Notes under the pieces: model-generated
Seen by the model: the letters and a program-made list of their open reading frames with translations, nothing else
What the model was told of the DNA's origin: nothing
Database searches by the model: none
Translations under genes and position numbers: made by a program
Assembly (NCBI GenBank): GCA_038225855.1
Contig: JBBRQU010000016.1
Coordinates: 17,357 to 81,356, forward strand
Length of the DNA: 64,000 nt
Direction of reading: 5' to 3'
DNA from: CAHJXF01 sp038225855
GTDB lineage: Bacteria > Pseudomonadota > Gammaproteobacteria > Burkholderiales > Burkholderiaceae_D
In this document: piece after piece, positions 34,932 to 42,919 of the stretch
Layout of the letters: each line of letters begins with the position of its first letter
Position numbering within the stretch: position 1 is the first letter of the stretch

Positions 34932-36314
34932 ATGGCCTCCCCCCGTCCAGGCATTGCCGAAAGCGTTACGATTCATTGGCCGGAACCCGCGCACTTGCGC
35001 CTTGATAACGAACAGAACGCGCCTCAACGCTGCGAGATTCTGTTTAACGACGGCACGCTCGAGCATGGTGAATTGCTGCGCTTCACGGGTCGCGATGAGC
35101 ATCTCGTGTTTCGACCGCATGCGGAACATTCACGCTATCCATCGAAGATCGTTGTGAGGACATCGCGCTTCAAACGTCTTCGCTTGACAACTCCGGTGGC
35201 CTCGCGGCCGATTGAAACCCATGCCCCCGGGCAAGAGGAATCCGCGTTCTCCACTTCTCAGATTCAGGTCTACAACGTCGAGTTTGCCGACGGAGAAATC
35301 GAGTCGGGCGAAACGGTCGGCTTCGTTCGTAATCCGATCGGGCTGTTCCTCTTTTTCAGGCAGCCGGGCGATCGTCTAGAACGGGTCTTCATCCCCGCAG
35401 CGGCGATTGCCTATTTTCAGGTGGGCGATCCGATCGGCCGCTTGCTCGTCGAAGAGAACGCGGTCAGCGAAGAACAGCTCAAGGCCGCAGTCGAGAAGCA
35501 GCAACAGATGCGCAAGCTGGTGCTGGGCGATTACCTGATCGAGGAGGGATTGATCACTGCGCGTCAACTCGATGAAGCGCTCGCCCACCAGCGCACCAGA
35601 CCCAGCTTGCGGCTAGGCGAGGCGCTGATCGAACTCGGCGCGGTGCAGCCCGATGCATTACAAATCGTCCTCGCGCGCCAGCGCGCCAATCGTGGACGGC
35701 CGCTGGGACAGATTCTCGTGGACATGGGCGTTCTGGATCCCGACACGCTCAACAAGATCCACGCGAAGAAAATGGGCCGGCCTTTCGTGTCGCTGGCCAA
35801 CTTCACGCCCTCGGAAGCGGCGGTTCGAGCGATTTCCGCAAGCGCCGCGCGGCGCCTCGGGATCGTTCCGTTGTCGATCGAACACGGAGATCTGATCGTA
35901 GCGGCACAAAGCCAATTGGACTCGGCGGCCCTCAACGAGCTGATGCTGTCTTCGCGCATGCGCATCGTGCCTGTCATGGCGCAGGGCCAGGAAATCCAGG
36001 CGCGGCAGAACGAGGTCTATGGAGACGCGCCCGACGCCAAGAAACTTTCCGATCCGTCCGATGTGCACTTCCAAGGCATCGAGCTGAGCGAGGGTCGGCC
36101 GCCGATCGACGACGATGCATTGTGGTCAAACGAAGGCGTGGACTTCCGCGAAAGCGACCCGAGCGCGAACGACCCGCAGGTGATCGAAACCGTTCATCGC
36201 GCATTGCGCGCCGTAGAGCACGGCGGCACGATCGAAATTCAGGTTCAGGCAAAAGACGGAATGCGCACGACCCGCATCCGATTGCTCGCGGCAAATAGTC
36301 AGGGCGCTGCCTGA
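34932..36314 (+). CDS. Stand-alone MshEN/GspE-N repeat protein, possible c-di-GMP receptor
   Basis: A 460-residue soluble protein without an ATPase domain. Residues about 10-150 form a beta-rich N-terminal region with two similar segments (FNDGTLEHGELL and FADGEIESGETV). Residues about 165-280 contain four consecutive copies of the MshEN-type motif: GRLLVEENAVSEEQL, GDYLIEEGLITARQL, GEALIELGAVQPDAL and GQILVDMGVLDPDTL. A GspE N-terminal-like domain follows (GRPFVSLANF, ARRLGIVPLSIEHGDLIVA). The C-terminal 100 residues are acidic and variable. In secretion and pilus ATPases such motif pairs bind cyclic di-GMP. Here the Arg/Leu-Gly positions are partly changed. It is divergent from atpI and convergent with parB. 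Often mis-called a pilus or secretion ATPase. Confidence 0.75.
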   Translation: MASPRPGIAESVTIHWPEPAHLRLDNEQNAPQRCEILFNDGTLEHGELLRFTGRDEHLVFRPHAEHSRYPSKIVVRTSRFKRLRLTTPVASRPIETHAPGQEESAFSTSQIQVYNVEFADGEIESGETVGFVRNPIGLFLFFRQPGDRLERVFIPAAAIAYFQVGDPIGRLLVEENAVSEEQLKAAVEKQQQMRKLVLGDYLIEEGLITARQLDEALAHQRTRPSLRLGEALIELGAVQPDALQIVLARQRANRGRPLGQILVDMGVLDPDTLNKIHAKKMGRPFVSLANFTPSEAAVRAISASAARRLGIVPLSIEHGDLIVAAQSQLDSAALNELMLSSRMRIVPVMAQGQEIQARQNEVYGDAPDAKKLSDPSDVHFQGIELSEGRPPIDDDALWSNEGVDFRESDPSANDPQVIETVHRALRAVEHGGTIEIQVQAKDGMRTTRIRLLAANSQGAA

Positions 36315-36341
36315 AGAGACCTTCGGGCAAGGACGGCAGAA

Positions 36342-37232
36342 TCAGGAGCTGCGTCCTCGAATGGTTTCGAGCACACCTTCGAGTTGATCGAAGTCCGCAA
36401 AGTCGATCAACAGCTGGCCGCGATTCTTCGCGCGCATCTTGATCGTGACGGTGGTGGCGAGTCGATCGGACAACTCCGTCTCCAACCGCGAGATGTCGTT
36501 GCCGCGTTCTCCATTGCCCGATGATCGCGACGCTTTGGAGTGCGAGAGAGAAAAGCTCGCACCGACCCGAGAGACCATTCTCTCTGCATCGCGAACGGTC
36601 ATGCGTTTGGCGACGATCTGATTGGCAAGCGTGATCTGCGTCGCGGCGTCGACCCCGAGCAGCGCGCGCGCATGTCCCATGTCGAGGTCGCCCGCCAACA
36701 ACAGACTCTGCACAGGTTTCGCGAGGTTCAACAGACGCAGGAGGTTCGAGGTTGCGCTACGCGAACGGCCGATCGCTGTCGCGGCGCCCTCATGGGTCAG
36801 ATGAAATTCGGATATCAGGCGCTGGACGCCTTGCGCCTCCTCAAGAGGATTCAAGTCTTCGCGCTGGATGTTCTCGATCAGCGCCATCACGGCGGCCGAC
36901 TGGTCGGAGACGTCACGCACGAGCACGGGTACGTCGGTCAGACCGGCAAGCGCGGCCGCACGGACGCGCCGCTCTCCCGCGATTATTTCGTAGCGCGACG
37001 CACCGGTCGCGCGTACCAGGATCGGTTGCATCACTCCCTGGCTTCTGATCGATTCGGCGAGTTCCGCGAGCGCTCCTTCGTCCATGCGCGTGCGAGGCTG
37101 ATACTTGCCCGGCTGCAAGATGTCGAGTGGCAAGGTATGTGGGACATTCGAATCGTCGGTCAAAGCAGCGGGCGCGTCGTTGGCGCCGAGCAATGCTTCG
37201 AGGCCGCGTCCCAAGCCTTTCTTTTTTGTCAT
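36342..37232 (-). CDS. parB: Chromosome partitioning protein ParB
   Basis: ParB/Spo0J CTPase that loads on parS and spreads to form the partition complex, 296 residues. LGRGLEALLG at the N-terminus is the segment that stimulates ParA. The CTP-binding motif is IIAGERRVRAAAL. ENIQREDLNPLEEA and the parS-reading helix-turn-helix (GAATAIGRSRSATSNLLRLL) follow. The C-terminal dimer domain ends in FADFDQLEGVLETI. It overlaps parA by four bases. Two parS sites lie in and next to mnmG, about 2 to 3.5 kb from parB's own start. Confidence 0.97.
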   Translation of the reverse strand: MTKKKGLGRGLEALLGANDAPAALTDDSNVPHTLPLDILQPGKYQPRTRMDEGALAELAESIRSQGVMQPILVRATGASRYEIIAGERRVRAAALAGLTDVPVLVRDVSDQSAAVMALIENIQREDLNPLEEAQGVQRLISEFHLTHEGAATAIGRSRSATSNLLRLLNLAKPVQSLLLAGDLDMGHARALLGVDAATQITLANQIVAKRMTVRDAERMVSRVGASFSLSHSKASRSSGNGERGNDISRLETELSDRLATTVTIKMRAKNRGQLLIDFADFDQLEGVLETIRGRSS

Positions 37233-38053
37233 GTTGCGGCGACCCCCGTGATGGCTGCGGTGTCAAGTTTCGGAGCCTCAGGCGGATGAGGCCGAAACCG
37301 CTCGATCATCTCCGCGCCGAACGCGACGTAGGCCTGTGCTCCTTTGCTCGATATGTCGAACAGCACGCCCGGAATACCGTACGACGGCGCTTCCGCCAGC
37401 CGGATATTTCGCGGCACGAGCGTCTTGAACACCTTGTCGCCGAAGTGAGATTCGAGTTGTGAGGACACTTGATTGGCGAGCGTGGAGCGCGGATCGAACA
37501 TGACGCGCAAGAGTCCGATGATTTCCAGATCGGGGTTGAGGTTTCGATGCACTTGCTTGATTGTGTTCACGAGGTCCGACAGGCCCTCGAGCGCGTAGTA
37601 CTCGCATTGCATCGGGATGATGACTCCTTGTGCAGCCGTGAGTCCGTTAAGCGTCAGTAGCGACAGCGCAGGCGGGCAATCGATCAAAACGAAATCGTAT
37701 TCGGAAAGATGCGGTGCGAGCGCGGCCCTGAGGCGGGTTTCGCGGTGCTCCATCTCAACGAGGTCGATCTCGGCGCCTGAGAGTTCGCGGTTGGCGGGAA
37801 GTACGTCATAGCGCCCGGTTTCCGAATGCTTGCGCACCGATGCGAGCGGCTGCAATCCGAGCAACAGCTGATAGACGCTTGTAGACAGGTTGCGCTTGTC
37901 GATTCCCGACCCCATCGTTGCATTGCCTTGGGGGTCGAGATCGATCAGGAGCACCCGCTGTTTCAAAGCCGCGAGCGCGGCGGCCAGGTTCACGGTTGTC
38001 GTGGTCTTGCCGACCCCACCCTTTTGGTTCGCGATTGCGAAAATTCTTGCCAT
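37229..38053 (-). CDS. parA: Chromosome partitioning ATPase ParA
   Basis: Walker-type ATPase of the ParA/Soj family, 274 residues, which binds DNA non-specifically in the ATP form and moves ParB-parS complexes. Deviant Walker A KGGVGKTTTTVNLAA (residues 11-25) with the signature Lys, Walker A' LIDLDPQGNATMG, and Walker B FVLIDCPPALSLL. The ATG at 38053 gives the standard MARIFAIANQ start. The frame to 38164 is rejected. It begins 8 bases after the rsmG stop codon. Confidence 0.97.
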   Translation of the reverse strand: MARIFAIANQKGGVGKTTTTVNLAAALAALKQRVLLIDLDPQGNATMGSGIDKRNLSTSVYQLLLGLQPLASVRKHSETGRYDVLPANRELSGAEIDLVEMEHRETRLRAALAPHLSEYDFVLIDCPPALSLLTLNGLTAAQGVIIPMQCEYYALEGLSDLVNTIKQVHRNLNPDLEIIGLLRVMFDPRSTLANQVSSQLESHFGDKVFKTLVPRNIRLAEAPSYGIPGVLFDISSKGAQAYVAFGAEMIERFRPHPPEAPKLDTAAITGVAAT

Positions 38054-38061
38054 CGGCTCGA

Positions 38062-38793
38062 CTATGTTTGAGGACGCGGCATCACGGCGCGCCTGAGAAC
38101 GACGGCGCACCGCTTCGCGCCAAGGAAGGGAACATGGAGAGTGCGCACTTCGACGACTTTCCACGAGGGTGGCAATGCGACGATTTCGGCGCCGGGATTC
38201 ACACCCTTCATGGCGATCACGGTGGTCGAATCCTCAGCGAGGCGATCGATCGAGTGAACCATGCGCGACAAATCTGCATACGCCCGCGACACAATAACAG
38301 AAGGTGATTTGTCGAGAGTGAGCGCTTCTATACGAGCGTGTTTCGGGTGAATGTTCGGGAGCTTCAGCGAGGTCTTTGCCTGCTGCAGAAAGCTGATCTT
38401 CTTGGCCACGGCGTCGACAAGCAGGAGGCGACGCTGGGGCAACGTGATCGCCAAAGGAATCCCTGGGAGGCCGGCTCCTGTGCCGACGTCCAGCACGTCT
38501 AGACCCTCGCAGTTGGCGACGAGCTCCACGATGGACAGCGAATCGAGCAAATGCAACGCGAGCATCTTGAGGGGATCAAGTACTGCGGTAAGATTGTAAA
38601 CAGCGTTCCAGCGGAGAAGCAGGGCGACATATTGAATCAGCAACTCCTGCTGATAAGCCGGCAGCGAGAGACTCAAACCATCGAGCCCTTGCTGAAGTTG
38701 TTGCCGCAGGAGCTTGTCGCGACCTGCGTCGTTTGAGGTCTGCGCGTCATCATGCGCGGCCTGCCTTGCCCATGACTTCTGCGCCGCCGTCAT
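38062..38793 (-). CDS. rsmG: 16S rRNA (guanine527-N7)-methyltransferase RsmG
   Basis: RsmG (GidB), 243 residues. It methylates N7 of G527 in 16S rRNA with SAM. The SAM-binding motif is LDVLDVGTGAGLPGIPLAI. WNAVYNLTA and VVLRRAV lie in the conserved flanks, and IVSRAYADL is in the catalytic part. The N-terminal about 25 residues are a variable extension. It overlaps mnmG by four bases, the usual gene pair. Confidence 0.96.
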   Translation of the reverse strand: MTAAQKSWARQAAHDDAQTSNDAGRDKLLRQQLQQGLDGLSLSLPAYQQELLIQYVALLLRWNAVYNLTAVLDPLKMLALHLLDSLSIVELVANCEGLDVLDVGTGAGLPGIPLAITLPQRRLLLVDAVAKKISFLQQAKTSLKLPNIHPKHARIEALTLDKSPSVIVSRAYADLSRMVHSIDRLAEDSTTVIAMKGVNPGAEIVALPPSWKVVEVRTLHVPFLGAKRCAVVLRRAVMPRPQT

Positions 38794-40724
38794 GCCGATT
38801 CGATTTTTTGGCCGCGCTGTTCATTAAAACGCCCTAATCCGCGTTTCAAATGCACCAGCAGCAACGAGATCGAGGCGGGCGTCACGCCGGCGATGCGGGA
38901 TGCCTCGCCCAGCGTACCCGGCATGCGGGCAGCGAGTTTTTGACGCGCCTCGAAAGAGAGTCCGCGAACCATCGTGTAGTCGATGCCGAGTGGCAACTTC
39001 ATGGCTTCAAGTTCGTTCACGCGCGCCACGTCGTGCTTCTGGCGCTCGACATAGCCGGCGTACTTCGCATTGATTTCGACCTGTTCGGTTACTTCCTCTT
39101 CGTTAGCACTTTGTTCCAGGATGAGTAAGTCCTCGGCGGTGCGTAGAGTGGCTAGTTCGCGATAACTCACGTCCGGACGCCGGAGCAAATCCAAAAGTCG
39201 ATATTCGCGCTCGATCCCTTGCCCCAGCACGCGTTGTGCTTCCGACGCCCTCAGCGTCTTGGGGCTGACCCAGGTATTCCGCAAACGCTCGGTTTCACGT
39301 GAAACAGCATCGCGCTTTCGATTAAAGGCGTCCCACCGTTCGTCTCCGATGCATCCGAGTTTCCGACCGAGTTCCGTCAAGCGCATGTCGGCGTTGTCCT
39401 CGCGCAGACTGAGACGAAATTCGGCTCGGCTCGTGAACATCCGATAGGGCTCCGAAACGCCGCGAGTAATCAGGTCATCGACCAGCACACCCAGATAGGC
39501 TTCGTCGCGACGCGGACACCAGCTCTCTCTGCCTTGGGCCAGCAGCGCCGCATTGATTCCTGCAAGCAACCCTTGCGCTGCCGCCTCTTCGTATCCGGTA
39601 GTGCCATTGACTTGCCCAGCGAAAAACAAACCTCCTATCGCCCTTGCTTCCAACGAGTTCTTGAGTGCGCGCGGATCGAAGTAGTCGTATTCGATCGCAT
39701 ATCCAGGTCTGAGCAAGTGCGCATCCTCGAGTCCACGGATACTGTGAACGAGCTCGCATTGCACATCGAACGGAAGACTCGTCGAGATCCCGTTGGGATA
39801 AAACTCGTGTGTCGTCAGCCCCTCCGGTTCAAGGAAGATTTGATGGCTGTCCTTCGATGCGAAGCGATGAATCTTGTCTTCGATACTGGGGCAATATCGC
39901 GGCCCAACCCCTTCGATCACGCCGCTGTACATCGGCGAACGATCCAGCGCGCCCCGAATGATCTCGTGCGTTTTGCGGTTGGTATGTGTGATCCAGCAGG
40001 AAAGTTGCGCGGGATGCATTTCTCTTTTTCCGAGAAATGAGAAAACCGGGACTGGATCGAGATCGCCGGGCTGTTCCTCCATCTCTGAAAAATCGATGGT
40101 TCGCCCATCGATGCGCGGCGGCGTTCCGGTCTTCAATCGGCCTTGTGGAAGCTTCATTTCCCGGAGACAGGACGACAGGGAGATAGCGGGAGGATCCCCC
40201 GCTCGTCCGGCCGCGTAATTTTCGAGGCCGACATGGATTCGACCATTCAGGAACGTACCGGCCGTCAGCACAACTGAAGTGGCCATGAAGCGAATACCCG
40301 ATTGGGTGATAACTCCTTGAACGCAATCGCCCTGCAAGACCAGATCATCAGCGGCTTGCTGGAACAGCCAGAGGTTGGGCTGGTTTTCGAGGCGCCGCCG
40401 AATCGCAGCCTTGTACAACAAACGGTCGGCTTGCGCCCGAGTCGCACGGACTGCCGGGCCCTTGCTGCTATTCAAAATTCTGAACTGTATGCCCGCTTCA
40501 TCGGTGGCCAGCGCCATCGCCCCGCCCAAGGCATCGAGCTCACGCACGAGATGGCCCTTGCCGATTCCGCCGATGGAAGGATTGCAACTCATCGCCCCTA
40601 GCGTCTCGATGTTGTGCGTAAGCAGCAGCGTCGAGGCGCCCATCCGCGCCGACGCGAGCGCCGCCTCTGTGCCGGCATGGCCGCCGCCGATGACCAGAAC
40701 CTCGAATTGTTTGGGGTACTGCAT
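38790..40724 (-). CDS. mnmG: tRNA uridine-5-carboxymethylaminomethyl modification protein MnmG
   Basis: MnmG (GidA), 644 residues. With MnmE it forms the FAD- and folate-dependent complex that makes (c)mnm5U34 in tRNAs. The N-terminal FAD motif is VIGGGHAGTEAALASARMG. GCNPSIGG-type SCNPSIGGIGKGHL and the catalytic-Cys-bearing GTPPRIDGRTIDFS follow. TGYEEAAAQGLLAGINA holds the NAD region, and the helical C-terminal tRNA-binding domain contains GIDYTMVRGLS. Its coding sequence contains a near-perfect parS at 39291-39306. It is transcribed as mnmG-rsmG-parA-parB. Confidence 0.97.
   Translation of the reverse strand: MQYPKQFEVLVIGGGHAGTEAALASARMGASTLLLTHNIETLGAMSCNPSIGGIGKGHLVRELDALGGAMALATDEAGIQFRILNSSKGPAVRATRAQADRLLYKAAIRRRLENQPNLWLFQQAADDLVLQGDCVQGVITQSGIRFMATSVVLTAGTFLNGRIHVGLENYAAGRAGDPPAISLSSCLREMKLPQGRLKTGTPPRIDGRTIDFSEMEEQPGDLDPVPVFSFLGKREMHPAQLSCWITHTNRKTHEIIRGALDRSPMYSGVIEGVGPRYCPSIEDKIHRFASKDSHQIFLEPEGLTTHEFYPNGISTSLPFDVQCELVHSIRGLEDAHLLRPGYAIEYDYFDPRALKNSLEARAIGGLFFAGQVNGTTGYEEAAAQGLLAGINAALLAQGRESWCPRRDEAYLGVLVDDLITRGVSEPYRMFTSRAEFRLSLREDNADMRLTELGRKLGCIGDERWDAFNRKRDAVSRETERLRNTWVSPKTLRASEAQRVLGQGIEREYRLLDLLRRPDVSYRELATLRTAEDLLILEQSANEEEVTEQVEINAKYAGYVERQKHDVARVNELEAMKLPLGIDYTMVRGLSFEARQKLAARMPGTLGEASRIAGVTPASISLLLVHLKRGLGRFNEQRGQKIESA
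39291..39306. promoter_or_regulatory. parS site inside mnmG (one mismatch)
   Basis: GGTTTCACGTGAAACA differs from the 16-base bacterial parS consensus TGTTTCACGTGAAACA only at the first base. It lies within the mnmG reading frame, about 1.5 kb from the perfect site. Both ParB half-site recognition cores are intact, so binding is likely. Confidence 0.85.
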
Positions 40725-40783
40725 GGTGGCCGCCTATGAAAAGAGGCGTGATTATCCAGTTTCCGGGAACCTTATGCCACCGC

Positions 40784-40799
40784 TGTTTCACGTGAAACA
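40784..40799. promoter_or_regulatory. parS centromere site (perfect)
   Basis: TGTTTCACGTGAAACA is an exact match to the conserved bacterial chromosomal parS. It lies 60 bases upstream of the mnmG start, so ParB bound there may also cover the mnmG promoter. The remainder of the 283-base mnmG-livM gap is AT-rich but shows no other firm feature. Confidence 0.95.
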
Positions 40800-41007
40800 A
40801 GGACCCTACTATTTCGAATTAATGCGAGTACTTACTTTCCTGTGGCGCCTCATAATTCGGCCCACTGTTGGATCGCGTATAGCTATCGCGGGGTTTTCGA
40901 AGACCTCAAGCGCGGTGGCTGGCGGGAAAGCGAGGCAGAGTCGACGCGCCCGATGCGATTGCATTGCAATGGGAACTGTCCGCTGAAGAGCGGGCGAGCG
41001 GTGTGCG

Positions 41008-41970
41008 CTAACGTCTTGCTTGGCGCTTGGTCCGAAACGCTTCGAACTCGCCAACGATGCCCCGACGAAAGAGGAGAACGCACACCACAAATATGACCCC
41101 GATGATCACGGTCACCCAGGAGCCGACGCGATCTGCCAGTAGATCCTGAAGGGAAATCACGACGCCCGCCCCGAGCGCGGGGCCGAAAAACGTTCCCAGT
41201 CCCCCGAGCAGCGTCATCAAAATGACCTCGCCCGACATTTGCCACTGCACGTCGGTCAACGTCGCCAATTGTACGACCAGCGACTTCAGCGACCCGCCAA
41301 GTCCAGCGAGCGCCGTCGAAAGAACAAATGCGAGCAGCTTGTAGCGATCGACCGCATACCCCAAAGAAATTGCCCGTGACTCATTCTCGCGAATCGCCTT
41401 CAGTACCTGGCCGAAGGGGGAATGCACTACGCGCCGAATAAACAGAAAGACTGCAATGAAAATCGCGAGCACGAAGTAATACATGCTCGTGTCGGACTCG
41501 AGCGAGATCATGCCGAAAAGCCTGCCCCGGGGAACGCCCTGCAGCCCGTCTTCACCATGTGTGAACGGCGCCTGCAGACACACAAAGTACACCATCTGCG
41601 CAAGCGCCAAGGTAATCATCGCGAAGTAGATGCCTTGGCGACGGATCGCGATCGCCCCCACGACAAGGCCCATCGCAGCCGCGATCACGACGCCGAAAAT
41701 GATGCCCAATTCGGGGGTCACGTTCATAGCCTTCACTATCCACCCCGTTGCATACGCCGCGCTGCCGAAGAACGCGGCATGTCCGAACGAGAGCAATCCT
41801 GTGTATCCCAGAAGCAGATTGAAAGCGCACGCAAAAATCGCGAAGCACAACACTTTCATCACCAGGACCGGATAAAGACCGATAAAGGGCGCGGCAAGCG
41901 CCACCGCCAGCAGCACGGCGTAGCCCGCCAAGGCGAACGGAGAGGGCGGTTCGAGACGCACGTCAGGCAC
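41008..41970 (-). CDS. livM: Branched-chain amino acid type ABC transporter permease LivM
   Basis: A 320-residue inner-membrane permease of the LivM family with about nine to ten helices. Family motifs include LLLGYTGLLSFGHAAFFG, GAIAIRRQGIYFAMITLALAQM, the coupling-loop segment IRENESRAISLGY, and TLLGGLGTFFGPALGAG. The start is GTG at 41968-41970, overlapping livH by 8 bases, which indicates coupled translation. It is the last gene of the transporter cluster. The true substrate (branched-chain amino acid, amide, aromatic acid or other) is not shown by sequence. Confidence 0.93.
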   Translation of the reverse strand: MPDVRLEPPSPFALAGYAVLLAVALAAPFIGLYPVLVMKVLCFAIFACAFNLLLGYTGLLSFGHAAFFGSAAYATGWIVKAMNVTPELGIIFGVVIAAAMGLVVGAIAIRRQGIYFAMITLALAQMVYFVCLQAPFTHGEDGLQGVPRGRLFGMISLESDTSMYYFVLAIFIAVFLFIRRVVHSPFGQVLKAIRENESRAISLGYAVDRYKLLAFVLSTALAGLGGSLKSLVVQLATLTDVQWQMSGEVILMTLLGGLGTFFGPALGAGVVISLQDLLADRVGSWVTVIIGVIFVVCVLLFRRGIVGEFEAFRTKRQARR

Positions 41971-42850
41971 CCTTCCCGAAAAGGCCTGCGGGTCGAAGAA
42001 TCAGCACGACGATCATGATGACGAAGACGACGACGTTCGATGCCTCCGGATAGAACACGCGAGTCAGGCCCTCGATCAGGCCCAGTGCGAGCCCGGTGAC
42101 GATCGAGCCCAGGATCGAACCCATGCCACCGATCACGACGACCGCGAAGACGACGATGATGAGGTTCGACCCCATCAACGGCGTAACCTGAATGATGGGC
42201 GCCGCGAGTACGCCGGCCAGAGCGGCGAGCGCGGCGCCCGCGCCGTAAGTGCACATCACCATGACCGGCACATTGACGCCAAAAGCCTGGACGAGCGCAG
42301 GGTTCTCGGTCGCCGCCCGCAGGGTGGACCCAAGCCGCGTTTTCTCGATCAGGAACCAGGTTGCGAAGCAGACCACCATCGAAGCGAGCACGACCCATGC
42401 GCGATAGTTCGGCAAGGTCATGAAGCCGATGTCGGTCGAGCCTTGCAATGCCTCGGGCACGCTGTACGATTGCCCGGACACGCCGAATTGATGGATGAAT
42501 AGCCCCTCGGCGATCAACGCGAGCCCGAAAGTGAGCAACAAGCCATACAACGGATCGAGCTTGTACAGGTGCTTCAGGAGCAGACGCTCGATCAAGATGC
42601 CGAGCGCTGCGATCAGCAGCGGTGCGAGAACCAGCGCGAACCAGTAATTGACCCCGAACGTATCGAGCATGATCCACGCCGCATACGCGCCCATCATGTA
42701 GAGCGCGCCATGCGCGAAGTTGACAATCCCGAGCAGACCGAAAATCACCGCAAGGCCCAGCGACAGCAGCGCATAGAACGAGCCGTTGACGAGTCCGAGC
42801 AGTAGTTGGCCCAAAAGGGCCTGGATCGGAATGCCGAAAATTTCAGTCAT
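41963..42850 (-). CDS. livH: Branched-chain amino acid type ABC transporter permease LivH
   Basis: A 295-residue LivH-type permease with about eight helices. Family features are LLLGLVNGSFYALLSLGLAVIFG, GIVNFAHGALYMMGAY, the cytoplasmic loop LRAATENPALVQAFGV, and GGMGSILGSIVTGLALG. It begins 69 bases after the binding-protein stop codon, and the hairpin at 42872-42909 fills that gap. It pairs with LivM to form the membrane channel. Confidence 0.93.
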   Translation of the reverse strand: MTEIFGIPIQALLGQLLLGLVNGSFYALLSLGLAVIFGLLGIVNFAHGALYMMGAYAAWIMLDTFGVNYWFALVLAPLLIAALGILIERLLLKHLYKLDPLYGLLLTFGLALIAEGLFIHQFGVSGQSYSVPEALQGSTDIGFMTLPNYRAWVVLASMVVCFATWFLIEKTRLGSTLRAATENPALVQAFGVNVPVMVMCTYGAGAALAALAGVLAAPIIQVTPLMGSNLIIVVFAVVVIGGMGSILGSIVTGLALGLIEGLTRVFYPEASNVVVFVIMIVVLILRPAGLFGKGA

Positions 42851-42871
42851 GCGATGTAAGGTTGAGGATTA

Positions 42872-42909
42872 CATGATTCACCGGCGTCTCGCTACGCCGG
42901 TGAATCATG
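42872..42909 (-). other. 15-bp intercistronic stem-loop after the binding-protein gene
   Basis: The arms at 42872-42886 and 42895-42909 are perfectly complementary over 15 bases, with an 8-base loop (TCTCGCTA). No T-run follows on the minus strand, so it is not a standard terminator. The position, directly after a binding-protein gene and before the permease genes, fits an RNA-stabilising or partial-attenuation element that lets the binding protein be made in excess. Confidence 0.8.
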
Positions 42910-42919
42910 CAAGAGCCGA

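Noticed and set aside
40725..41007. Possible oriC upstream of mnmG, as in E. coli
   Set aside because: The gap has parS and is AT-rich, but I found only a poor DnaA-box match (TTATCCAGT) and no dnaA or mioC nearby.
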